From contig JASBRP010000018.1 of NCBI GenBank assembly GCA_030149365.1, forward strand, positions 19,350-83,349: 64,000 nt of DNA, given 5' to 3'. This DNA comes from Solimonas sp. Lineage in GTDB: Bacteria > Pseudomonadota > Gammaproteobacteria > Nevskiales > Nevskiaceae. The position numbers and the translations under genes are program-made. This document shows, one piece after another, positions 1 to 8,800 of the stretch (position 1 is the stretch's first letter; each line of letters starts with the position of its first letter). Below the pieces are notes generated by a model, which saw only the letters and a list, made by a program, of their open reading frames with translations, searched no databases and was not told the origin of the DNA.

Positions 1-11
1 AGACACCCGAT

Positions 12-1151
12 ATGCAGCGCAAGCCGCTCGATGCAGAGATGGAGTTATTCCGTGACTCCGCGCGCAAGTTCTTCCAGACCGAGATCCGCCCGCACAGCGA
101 ACGCTGGCGCGAGGCCGGTATCGTCGACCGCGAGGCCTTCCTCAAGGCCGGCGAGGCGGGCTACCTGTGCATGTGGGCCGACGAGAAGGACGGCGGCCTG
201 GGCCTCAAGGACTTCCGCTACGAGCAGATCCTGATCGAGGAAAACGTGGTGCACGGCGACCCCGGCTTCTTCATGACCGTGCACAACCGCCTGATCGCCC
301 CCTACATCGGCACGTTCGGCACCGAGGAGCAGAAGCAGAAGTACTTCCCCGGCATCATCAGCGGCAAGACCATCCTGGCCGTGGCCATGACCGAGCCGGA
401 CGCCGGTTCCGACATCGCCGCCACCAAGACCCGCGCCGAGGACAAGGGCGACCACTGGCTGCTCAACGGCTCCAAGACCTACATCTCCAACGGCATCCTG
501 GCCGACCTGGTGATCGTCGCCGCCAAGACCCATCCAGAAAACCCGCACGCCATGACCCTGTTCCTGGTCGAGCGCGGCATGGAGGGCTTCGAGCGCGGCC
601 GCAACCTGAAGAAGATGGGCCTAAAGTCGCAGGACACCGCCGAGCTGTTCTTCCGCGACGTGAAGATCCCCAAGACCCACGTGCTGGGCCAGGTCAACAA
701 GGGCTTCTACCACCTGATGCACGCCCTGGCCGAGGAGCGCCTGCTCTCCGCCACCGGCAACGTCGTCGCCGCGCGCGCCGCGGTGGACGTCACCCGCGAG
801 TTCGTGCGCAACCGCAAGGTCTTCGGCAAGCCCCTGTCCAAGATGCAGAACACGCGCTTCAAGCTGGCCGCGCTGGACACCGAGATCGAGGTCGCACAGA
901 GCTTCATCGACCGCTGTATCGAGGTCCACAACGAGGGCCAGTTGAGCCCCGAGGACGCCGCCCGCGCCAAGCTCTTCGCCAGCGAAGTCTACGGCCGCGC
1001 CGTGGACGAGGGCGTGCAGTTGCACGGCGGCGCCGGCTACATGGACGAATACCCGATCTGCCGCATGTACCAGGACGAGCGCATCAACCGGATTTTTGCC
1101 GGCACCTCTGAGATCATGAAGGAAATCATCGCCCGCTCGATCCTCGACTGA
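12..1151 (+). CDS. acyl-CoA dehydrogenase
   Basis: 379 aa, full length for the family. It should oxidise a fatty acyl-CoA to the trans-2-enoyl-CoA with FAD and pass electrons to electron-transfer flavoprotein. The N-terminal helical domain (about 1-120) is followed by the FAD-contacting segment AMTEPDAGSD (about 125-134), a beta domain, and a C-terminal four-helix domain with QLHGGAGYMDEYP and the terminal IFAGTSEIMKEI. The Glu seen in short-chain enzymes just before GTSEI is Ala here. As in long-chain and isovaleryl enzymes, the catalytic base is probably a Glu in ALAEERLL (residues 241-242). The stop is 16 bp before the next gene, so the two probably form an operon. The start lies 11 bp inside the window, so a slightly upstream start cannot be excluded. 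Chain-length preference cannot be read from the sequence. Confidence 0.93.
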   Translation: MQRKPLDAEMELFRDSARKFFQTEIRPHSERWREAGIVDREAFLKAGEAGYLCMWADEKDGGLGLKDFRYEQILIEENVVHGDPGFFMTVHNRLIAPYIGTFGTEEQKQKYFPGIISGKTILAVAMTEPDAGSDIAATKTRAEDKGDHWLLNGSKTYISNGILADLVIVAAKTHPENPHAMTLFLVERGMEGFERGRNLKKMGLKSQDTAELFFRDVKIPKTHVLGQVNKGFYHLMHALAEERLLSATGNVVAARAAVDVTREFVRNRKVFGKPLSKMQNTRFKLAALDTEIEVAQSFIDRCIEVHNEGQLSPEDAARAKLFASEVYGRAVDEGVQLHGGAGYMDEYPICRMYQDERINRIFAGTSEIMKEIIARSILD

Positions 1152-1167
1152 ACAAGGTAGAACTCCC

Positions 1168-2100
1168 ATGCGCATGCCCGAATCCTGGAAAGGCCGCGTC
1201 CGCGTCCCCGCCATCGCCGCCCCGATGTTCCTGGTGTCCAATCCGAAGCTGGTCGCCGCCTGCTGCAAGGGCGGCGTGGTCGGCACCTTCCCGGCCCTCA
1301 ACCAGCGCAGCACCGCCGGCTTCGTCGAGTGGCTGGACGAACTGAAGTCCCTGCTCGGCCCGCAGGACGCGCCTTACGGCGTGAACCTGGTGGTGCACAA
1401 GACCAACCCCCGCCTGCAGGCCGACCTGGCCGAGGTGGTAAAGCACCAGGTGCCGCTGGTGATCACCTCGCTGGGCGCCGCCGCCGAGGTGGTGGACGCC
1501 GTGCACAGCTACGGCGGCCTGGTGTTCCATGACGTCATCAGCCTGCGCCATGCCGAGAAGGCCGCCCAGGCCGGCGTGGACGGCCTGATCCCGGTGGCCG
1601 CCGGAGCCGGCGGCCACGCCGGCACCCTCAACCCCTTCGCCCTGGTGCCGGAAATCCGCGCCATGTTCCCCGGCTACATCGCCCTGTCCGGCTGCATCGG
1701 CAGCGGCGCCGGCATCGCCGCCGCGCAGGCCCTGGGCGCGGACTTCGGCTACCTCGGTACACGCTTCATCGGCACCCAGGAAGCCGAGGCCCCGGCCGCC
1801 TACAAGCAGATGCTGCTCGACACCCGCGCCGCCGACATTGTCTACACCCCTCACATCAGCGGCGTGCCGGCCAACTTCCTGCGTCCCTCCATCGTCCGCG
1901 CCGGCATGGACCCGGACCACCTCCAGCCGAAGACCGAGGTGGACTTCGGTACCGAGCTATCCGCCGGCAAGGCCTGGAAGGACATCTGGTCCGCTGGCCA
2001 GGGCACCGGCTCCATCACCGACCTGCCGCCGGCCGGCGAGCTCTGCGAGCGCCTGGTGCAGGAGTACCGCGACACCTGCAGGCGCCTGGGCAGCGCTTGA
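1168..2100 (+). CDS. nitronate monooxygenase (2-nitropropane dioxygenase family)
   Basis: 310 aa FMN-dependent TIM-barrel protein. The family oxidises alkyl nitronates, notably propionate-3-nitronate, to a carbonyl plus nitrite, although many members have unknown substrates. Visible family marks are APMFLVSNPKLV at the N-terminus, GAGGHAG at about 147-153 (the His is the usual catalytic base), and the phosphate-binding stretch SGCIGSGAGIAAAQALGAD followed by GYLGTRFIGTQEA. The start ATG has a weak AAGG upstream. It lies between an acyl-CoA dehydrogenase and an MpaB-like gene and is probably co-transcribed with both. In this context it may act as an FMN partner in lipid metabolism rather than in nitroalkane detoxification, which is inference. 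Confidence 0.88.
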   Translation: MRMPESWKGRVRVPAIAAPMFLVSNPKLVAACCKGGVVGTFPALNQRSTAGFVEWLDELKSLLGPQDAPYGVNLVVHKTNPRLQADLAEVVKHQVPLVITSLGAAAEVVDAVHSYGGLVFHDVISLRHAEKAAQAGVDGLIPVAAGAGGHAGTLNPFALVPEIRAMFPGYIALSGCIGSGAGIAAAQALGADFGYLGTRFIGTQEAEAPAAYKQMLLDTRAADIVYTPHISGVPANFLRPSIVRAGMDPDHLQPKTEVDFGTELSAGKAWKDIWSAGQGTGSITDLPPAGELCERLVQEYRDTCRRLGSA

Positions 2101-2102
2101 GC

Positions 2103-2972
2103 ATGGACGGCGACAGCCCGGTGCGCGCGGCGCCGCTGCAGATGCAGTGGCCCGCGCCGCTGACGCCGCGCGAGTGGGACCGCCGCTTCCCCGGTATCCT
2201 CGACGGCCTGGGCCTGATGGCCGGCGGTGCCAACGTCATCCTGCAGCTGTCGCGTCTGCCGGTGGGCCGCGGCGTGCTGGAGAGCCGCGTCGAGAGCGGC
2301 AACATCTTCCGCCACCCGTTCAAGCGCTTCCGCACCACTGTCACCTACCTCGCCGTGGCCCTGCTCGGCAACACCGCCGAGAAGCTGGCCTACCGCCAGG
2401 CCGTGAACCGGCAACATGCCCAGGTCCATTCCACCGCCGAATCGCCGGTGGCCTACAAGGCCTTCGACCCGAACCTGCAGCTCTGGGTGGCCGCCTGCAT
2501 CTACTGGGGCTTCGCCGATGCCCACACGAAGCTGCACGGCCCGATGACGCCCGAACAGGCTGCCGAGTTCTACCGCCTGGCCGAGCCCATCGGCACCACG
2601 CTGCAGGTGCGCCCCGGCATGTGGCCGGCCGATCTGGACGCCTTTACGCGCTACTGGGAAGAGGGCCTGCAGACGCTGGAGATGGACGAGCCCGTGCGGC
2701 GCTACCTGACCGACATCGCCGACCGCAAATTCCTGCCGCCGGCGCTGGGCGGTGGCCGCGGCCGCTTCATGACCACCGGCTTCCTGCCGCCTGCCCTGCG
2801 CGAACTGATGCGCTTCCCCTGGAGCCCTTCGCACCAGCAGGGCTTCGAGCATCGGCTGGCGAGCATGGCGCGCTTCAACCGCCGCCTGCCCCGCGTCATC
2901 CGGCAGTTGCCCTACACGCTGGCCATGTGGGACCTGCGGCGGCGCATGCGCAGGGGCCTGCCGCTGGTCTGA
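2103..2972 (+). CDS. MpaB/latex-clearing family oxygenase-like protein (DUF2236)
   Basis: 289 aa, start chosen at ATG 2103. A TTG two codons upstream (2097) overlaps the previous stop and is also possible. The protein resembles the DUF2236 family, which includes the fungal MpaB oxygenase and the Lcp rubber oxygenases. The helical core contains NRQHAQVHS and the following AYKAFDPNLQLWVAACIYWG, whose His is a candidate haem or metal ligand, and a basic C-terminus (RRRMRRGLPLV). There is no signal peptide. It is translationally close-coupled to the nitronate monooxygenase. Family membership is fairly secure; the reaction and substrate are unknown. Confidence 0.75.
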   Translation: MDGDSPVRAAPLQMQWPAPLTPREWDRRFPGILDGLGLMAGGANVILQLSRLPVGRGVLESRVESGNIFRHPFKRFRTTVTYLAVALLGNTAEKLAYRQAVNRQHAQVHSTAESPVAYKAFDPNLQLWVAACIYWGFADAHTKLHGPMTPEQAAEFYRLAEPIGTTLQVRPGMWPADLDAFTRYWEEGLQTLEMDEPVRRYLTDIADRKFLPPALGGGRGRFMTTGFLPPALRELMRFPWSPSHQQGFEHRLASMARFNRRLPRVIRQLPYTLAMWDLRRRMRRGLPLV

Positions 2973-3001
2973 GTACCCTAGGGAAGCTCTGAGTTTAGTT
3001 G

Positions 3002-3111
3002 CCGTTCGCCCTGAGCCTGTCGAAGGGTGGGCGGCAACTCATTGACGGACCCGGCAGGAAATCGGCCCATGCTTCGATCCTTCGACAAGCTCAGGACTTC
3101 AGCTCGAACGG
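3002..3111. repeat. pair of inverted REP-like repeats
   Basis: Two copies of a palindromic intergenic unit face each other between convergent genes. Copy one (3002-3027) reads CCGTTCGCCCTGAGCCTGT then CGAAGGG. Copy two (about 3079-3111) is its reverse complement with an internal insertion, containing CCTTCGACAAGCTCAGGA and ending CGAACGG. The core TTCGACAAGCTCAGG is a dispersed element known from many proteobacterial genomes. A third copy is at 9828-9860. Placed tail to tail between genes, the pair could fold into a long hairpin and limit read-through in both directions, which is inference. Confidence 0.75.
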
Positions 3112-3147
3112 ACCTCTTCAGAGCTTTCCTCACTCCCACAAAAAACC

Positions 3148-4764
3148 TCAACCCGGCGCCGGCTGCCACTGCTTCAGCAGCTTGAACACCTGCCCCGCCT
3201 TGGTCCCCATCATCGCCGCCGTGGTCATCACGCCGCCCAGCAGCGCGCCACCGACACCGGCCGTGACCACGTCCTGCCCGGTGAGATAGAGCCCCTTCAC
3301 TGGCGTCACCGGGTGCAGCCACTTCTGCTCGAAGCGGCGCAGGTCATGATCCAGCCCGTAGATCTCGCCGCGGTCGTACATGCCGAAGTACTCGGTGGAC
3401 AGCGGCGTGGAGAGCTCCACGTAGTCCAGCTTGCCACGCAACTGCGGCATCTGCCGGTACAGGCCCTCCAGTAGCCGCTCGGTGAACCCGGCCTTGAGCA
3501 CCTCGTAATCGGCGCCGCGCTGGTTCCAGGTTTCCTTGGCCCAGGGCTCGAACCACTCGTAGCGGCCCAGGGTGATGACCTCCACCGTGCTCTTGCCCGG
3601 GTAGTTCTTGTCCCAGTCCGGGTCCTTGGCCGAGGGAAACGAGATGTACAGCATCGGCAGCGTGCCATGCGGGTCGGCCATGAAGCGTTCCACGTTGCCC
3701 TCGTGGTCCGCGTCCGGGTAGACCCAGAGATTGGTGCGCGGCAGCCCCAGCTCCTGCGCGCTGCCCTTGAAGCCGGCATAGATGCACAGATGCCCCGAGG
3801 ACGGCTTCACCTCACGCAGCTTCTGGGGATAGCCGTGGCGCTCACGCTCCGCCTGCGGCAGCAGGCGCTCGAAGGTCAGGCGGGCGCCGGCGCTGCTGAC
3901 CACCGACATCGCCTGGATGCGACTGCCGTCCTCCATCTCCACGCCGCTGACGCGCCCGCCCTCCAGCAGCAATTGTTTCACACGGGCATAGGTGAAGACC
4001 TCGCCACCGCCGGCACGGATCACCGGCACGATCGTATCGGCGATCTTCCAGGAGCCACCCACCGGGTAGTTGCCGCCGGCAAAGTAATGCTTGGTGACCG
4101 CAGCATGCATGATGAAGGCAGCATCGCGCGGCGGCAGGCCGTAGTCGCCCCACTGCCCGGTCAGCACCGCGATCAGTTCCTGGTCCTGCGTCAGCCCCTC
4201 CAGCACCTCGCGCGTGCTCATGAAGCATTCGCGCGGCACCCGCAGCGGGCGGACCTTCTCGTAGAGCCGCGCCAGCCGTGGCGGCATCGCCTGCCCGGCG
4301 AAATAGGCCTGCATGCTGCGGCTGACCTTGGCCACCAGGGCGAAGTAGCGGTCGATCGCCTCCACCTCGCCGGGAAAGTGGCGCTTGAGCTCCGCCATCA
4401 GGTTCTCGCGGCCAGCGACGAAGTCGTAGTGCTTGCCACCAATGATGATGCGGTCGTAGACCGCGTCCATCGGCGCCCATTGCAGCTGGCCGTCGGAAAT
4501 CACGTCGAAGATGCGGCGTAGCGGCGCATGCGGCTTGTGCACCTCGCCGATGTAATGCACACCCACGTCCCACTCGTAGCCTTCGCGCTCGTAAGAATGC
4601 GTGAAGCCGCCGGCGGTGTAGTGCTGTTCCAGCACGCAGACCTTGCGGCCCAGCCGGGTCAGCAGCGCGGCGCAGCACAGCCCGCCGATGCCCGAGCCGA
4701 TCACGATGACGTCGTACTGCTCCGCCGCACGGCCGGGCCGGTAGCGCCTGCCTGTTCTTTTCAT
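3148..4764 (-). CDS. FAD-dependent oxidoreductase, phytoene desaturase / retinol saturase type
   Basis: 538 aa from the ATG at 4764, which has a strong GGAGAAGG ribosome site upstream. An in-frame ATG at 4815 is less likely. The Rossmann FAD motif VIVIGSGIGGLCCAALLTRLG is near residues 19-39, and a second FAD-contacting region near the C-terminus reads GLYLTGQDVVTAGVGGALLGG. That architecture matches CrtI-like carotenoid enzymes and all-trans-retinol 13,14-reductases. No phytoene synthase, cyclase or other carotenoid gene lies nearby, so a carotenoid role is not supported by context and the substrate may be another polyene or lipid. The C-terminus may associate with membrane. Confidence 0.8.
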   Translation of the reverse strand: MKRTGRRYRPGRAAEQYDVIVIGSGIGGLCCAALLTRLGRKVCVLEQHYTAGGFTHSYEREGYEWDVGVHYIGEVHKPHAPLRRIFDVISDGQLQWAPMDAVYDRIIIGGKHYDFVAGRENLMAELKRHFPGEVEAIDRYFALVAKVSRSMQAYFAGQAMPPRLARLYEKVRPLRVPRECFMSTREVLEGLTQDQELIAVLTGQWGDYGLPPRDAAFIMHAAVTKHYFAGGNYPVGGSWKIADTIVPVIRAGGGEVFTYARVKQLLLEGGRVSGVEMEDGSRIQAMSVVSSAGARLTFERLLPQAERERHGYPQKLREVKPSSGHLCIYAGFKGSAQELGLPRTNLWVYPDADHEGNVERFMADPHGTLPMLYISFPSAKDPDWDKNYPGKSTVEVITLGRYEWFEPWAKETWNQRGADYEVLKAGFTERLLEGLYRQMPQLRGKLDYVELSTPLSTEYFGMYDRGEIYGLDHDLRRFEQKWLHPVTPVKGLYLTGQDVVTAGVGGALLGGVMTTAAMMGTKAGQVFKLLKQWQPAPG

Positions 4765-4863
4765 GGTTGCCCCTTCTCCTGACGCCTTATAGCGCGCGCA
4801 GGCCGGTCTGGCCATGGCGTCCGCGACAGTCCGAAAGCCCGAACCGTCTTGGACCTTCAGGCC

Positions 4864-5601
4864 CTAAGGGGCGGCAGGACTGCGCCGGGCAATGAAGCGC
4901 AGGTTGGCGCGCAGGGACGGATAGAAGAACACCGGGGAAAACCCGGCCTTTTCGAACAGGCTGCGGATGTTCTTGCGGTTGAAGATCGACACATGCGACA
5001 GCGGCCGCATCTCGCTCCAATTCAGGATCTTCTTGTGGTTGACCTTGAAATGGCCGGAGTCCGGTGTGGAGAACAACAGCACCGCATCCGGTGTGCAGAC
5101 CGTGTCGAGCGCCTTCATGAAACTCTTGAGGTCCGAGATGTGCTCGATCACCTCGGAGCAATGCACCACGTCGAACTTGATGCCCCGCTGGGCGAACTCT
5201 TCCAGGGTCTCGTTGAAGAACTGGCACTGGGGAAACATGTCCCGGGCGATCGTAACCACCCCCGTACTCAATTCCACACCATAGGCATCGAAGCCATTAC
5301 GCCGGGCCGCCTCCACCATGCTGCCGAGATGGCAGCCGATATCGAGGAATTTCTTGCCCTTCGCCATCATCAATAGCGGTGCGATCTTGAACCGATACCG
5401 CCAGACCTTGCGGCGCGCCTTGGGCAGGCGGGGCTGCAGGTCATAATCTTGGTAGAAATCCCGCAACTGCTCGGCCGTAGGCAGGGGGTCGATCCGGATC
5501 AATTGGCAATCCGGGCACTCCACGAAGCGGGATTCTCCCTTCAACCCCAGGATGGTCCCCGAGACGGCATCGCAATTCGGGCAATTCAGGAAATCGCTCA
5601 T
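4864..5601 (-). CDS. class I SAM-dependent methyltransferase with N-terminal zinc ribbon
   Basis: 245 aa from ATG 5601; an upstream in-frame ATG at 5664 would add 21 poorly conserved residues. The N-terminus carries CPNC and CPDC (residues about 6-33), a four-Cys zinc ribbon common in methyltransferases acting on sugars and cell-surface precursors. The SAM motif FLDIGCHLGSMVEAARRNG is at about 88-106, followed by the acidic GVELS and the post-motif HCSEVIEHISD typical of the Methyltransf_23 group. The acceptor is unknown. The gene is divergent from the nucleotidase lipoprotein and 99 bp from the FAD oxidoreductase gene, so they may or may not share a transcript. Confidence 0.8.
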   Translation of the reverse strand: MSDFLNCPNCDAVSGTILGLKGESRFVECPDCQLIRIDPLPTAEQLRDFYQDYDLQPRLPKARRKVWRYRFKIAPLLMMAKGKKFLDIGCHLGSMVEAARRNGFDAYGVELSTGVVTIARDMFPQCQFFNETLEEFAQRGIKFDVVHCSEVIEHISDLKSFMKALDTVCTPDAVLLFSTPDSGHFKVNHKKILNWSEMRPLSHVSIFNRKNIRSLFEKAGFSPVFFYPSLRANLRFIARRSPAAP

Positions 5602-5632
5602 CGGTCCCGGCCAACGGTGTGGGTGAATGTTC

Positions 5633-5659
5633 ATTATAGCCAATCCCTCGCATCCACAA
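5633..5659 (-). promoter_or_regulatory. candidate promoter of the methyltransferase gene
   Basis: On the minus strand a perfect TATAAT (5633-5638) is preceded by TTGTGG (5654-5659) with a 15-bp spacer. This would give a leader of about 25 nt before ATG 5601. The spacer is short and the -35 imperfect, so this is a candidate only. Confidence 0.4.
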
Positions 5660-5818
5660 GCCACCTTTCTGAATGCTCACCTCCTTGAGCAGGGGCGGCA
5701 TATCCAAGGGCGGAACAGTCCAGCGCCCGCCGCAGACTTTTCATGGATCTGCCATCTGCGCGCAATGCAAAGCCCATATATCTCAGGGCTCTACTCTCAT
5801 CAAACCCAGGGACACGAC

Positions 5819-8800
5819 ATGAAATCGTGGTTAAGACTGGCCTGCGCCCTTTCGGTCGCAGGTAGCCTCTCCGCTTGCTCCGACACGGACGACAAGGGTC
5901 CGGAAGGCACCCCCCGCCCGCTCGAGCTGACGATCCTCCACATCAACGATCATCACTCCAACCTCGACAGCAAGGCCAAGACGCTCAAGCTGAAGAACGC
6001 GGCAGGCACGCGCGTGGACGTGTCCGTGGATTTCGGCGGCTTCCCCCGCGTGACCAAGGCCATCGAGGAACTGGCGGCCGCCTCGCCCAACGTGCTCAAG
6101 CTACACGCTGGCGACGCCCTGACCGGCACCCTGTACTTCAACCGCGCGGGCGCCGCCGGTGAAGCCGACGCCGCCATGATGAACACCGTCTGCTTCGACG
6201 CCATGACGGTGGGCAACCATGAATTCGACAAGGGCGATGCCGGTCTCAAGACTTTCATCGACCTGCTGCATGCCGGCAGCTGCAAGACGCCGGTGATCAG
6301 CGCCAACGTCCAGTTCGGCGCCAGCTCCCCGCTGAAGTCCACTGGCCAGGTCCTGCCCTCCGTGGTGCTGACCCGCGACGACCAGAAGATCGGCATCGTC
6401 GGCCTGACCATCGCCGCCAAGACCAAGCAGTCGTCCAGCCCCAACGTGGACACGCTCTTCGAGGATGAGGCCACCGCCGCACAGCGCGAGATCGACGCCC
6501 TGCGCAAGCAGGGCATCGACAAGATCATCGTCATGAGCCATATCGGCTACGAGAACGATCGCGCGCTGATCCCGAAGCTCTCCGGCGTCGACGTCGTGGT
6601 CGGCGGCGACTCCCACACCCTGCTGGGTCCGGACAGCCTGGCCGAATACGGCGTGGGCACCCCGGCCGGCCCCTATGGCGCCGAGCTGATCAACAAGGAC
6701 GGCCAGAAGACCTGCCTCGTGCAGGCCTGGGAATACTCCCAGGTCGTGGGTGAGCTGAAGGTCAGCTTCGACGCCCGCGGCCAGGTCACGGCCTGCAACG
6801 GCAAGCCGCATGTCCTGATGGGTGAGCTGAGCACCGCCAAGGCCTTCTCCGACGCCGACCTCACAGCCTTCCAGGCCGACGTGGGGGCTTCCGGCCTGCT
6901 GCGCATCACCAATCCCTCGGCCGCCGCTGCGGCCAAGCTGAAACCGTTCAAGGACAAGGTGGACGTCTTCAAGGCCCAGGTCGTGGCCGTGGCTCCGACC
7001 GAGCTCTGCAGCCGCCGCGTCCCCGGCGGCCCTGGCTCGGCCGACTACGGCCGCTCCGGCGTGGACTGCAACGCCCTGGGCAGCGTCGACCTGCGCGGCG
7101 GCGACATCCAGCAGATCGTCGCCCAGGCCTACGTGGACATCGCCAACGCCCAGTACGGCGGCGCCGACATCTCCCTGCAGAGCGGCGGCGGCGTGCGTAT
7201 CCCCCTGAAGGGCGACGTCACGGCTGCCAACGTCATCGAGGTCCTGCCCTTCGGCAACATGCTGTACCGCCTCGACATCACCGGCGCCGAGGCCAAGAGC
7301 ATGATCGAAGACGGCCTGCACACCGTCTTCGGAGGCGCCACCGTCAATACCGGTGCCTATCCGTACACCGGCGGCCTGCGCTTCGACGTCACCAGCACCG
7401 CGCCACGCGGCCAGCGCGCCAGCAACGTCGAGTACTTCGACCGCGAAAGCAAGACCTGGAAGGCGCTGGACCTGGCCAAGACCTACAAGCTCTTCGTACT
7501 GAGCTTCAACGCCACCGGCGGCGACGGCTACACCACCCTGCGCGACATCCCCGCCGCCCGTCGCAGCGACATCGGCGTGCTCGATGCCGACGTGTTCCAG
7601 ACCTGGATCGAAGGCCTGCCGAAGAACGGTGCCGGCCGCCCCGTCATCACCAAGCTGTCCACGGAGGTCTACAGCACCAAGTCCTTCAACAAGCCGGCCG
7701 AGGTCACGCCGACCTCCGTATCGCTGGAGCCGCTGGGCCGCTTCAGCGCCGGCCAGTTCGGCGTCAGCGCCGCGGAAATCCCGACCTTCGACGCCGCCAG
7801 CAAGCGCATCTTCGTCGTCAACGCCCAGAAGGGCACGATCGACGTGCTCGACGGCAGCACCCCGGGACAGCCCACCTCCATCGGCGAGATCGACGCCAGC
7901 TCGATCACCCCGGGCGCCGAGATCAACAGCATCGCCAGCTTCAACGGCCTGCTCGCCATCGCCATCCAGGCCGACGACAAGACCGACCCGGGCTATGTCG
8001 CGATCTACCGCGCCAGCAACCTGGCCAAGCTGGGCCACGTCCAGGTCGGCGCCCTGCCGGACATGCTGACCTTCACGCCGGACGGCCTGACCGTGCTGGT
8101 AGCCAACGAGGGCGAGCCCAGCGACGACTACCAGACCGACCCGGAAGGCTCGATCAGCGTGATCGACGTGCGCGACCCCACCAACCCGGTGGCTCGCACC
8201 GCCGGCTTCGCCGCCTTCAATAACCAGAAGGCCGCCCTGATCGCCAGCGGCGTGCGCATCTTCGGCGCCAACAACCCCACCGTTGCCAAGGACCTGGAGC
8301 CGGAATACATCACGGTCTCCACCGACAGCAAGACGGCCTGGGTTTCGCTGCAGGAAGCCAACGCCTTCGCCAAGGTCGACATCGCCAGCGCCACGGTCAC
8401 CAACATCATCCCGCTCGGCTACAAGGACCACGGCGTGGCCGGCAAGGGTCTGGATGCCAGTGACAAAGATGGCGCCATCAACATCAAGACTTGGCCAGGC
8501 GTGCGCGGCCTGTACATGCCGGATGCCATCGCCAGCTACAGCGTCGGCGGCCAAACCTATATTGTTTCCGCCAACGAAGGTGATTCCCGCGCCTGGTTCT
8601 CGGACGAGGATGCCTACTTCAATGGCGATGCCAGCAAGGGCTTCGTCGAAGAATTCCGCGTCAAGCATCTGATAAACAAAAAGGGCTTCGACGAGCGTGC
8701 TAGCGAAGGTGATCTTCCCCCGCAGTTGCGCCAGCTTGCCTTCGGCGGCCTGCTGAATCCCGAAATCTTCGGCTACTGCGGCGCCGTGGCCGGCGACCCC

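Noticed and set aside
5740..5818. A Pho box upstream of the nucleotidase gene
   Set aside because: CTCTCAT is close to half of a Pho box but no second copy lies at the required spacing, so phosphate control is not supported.
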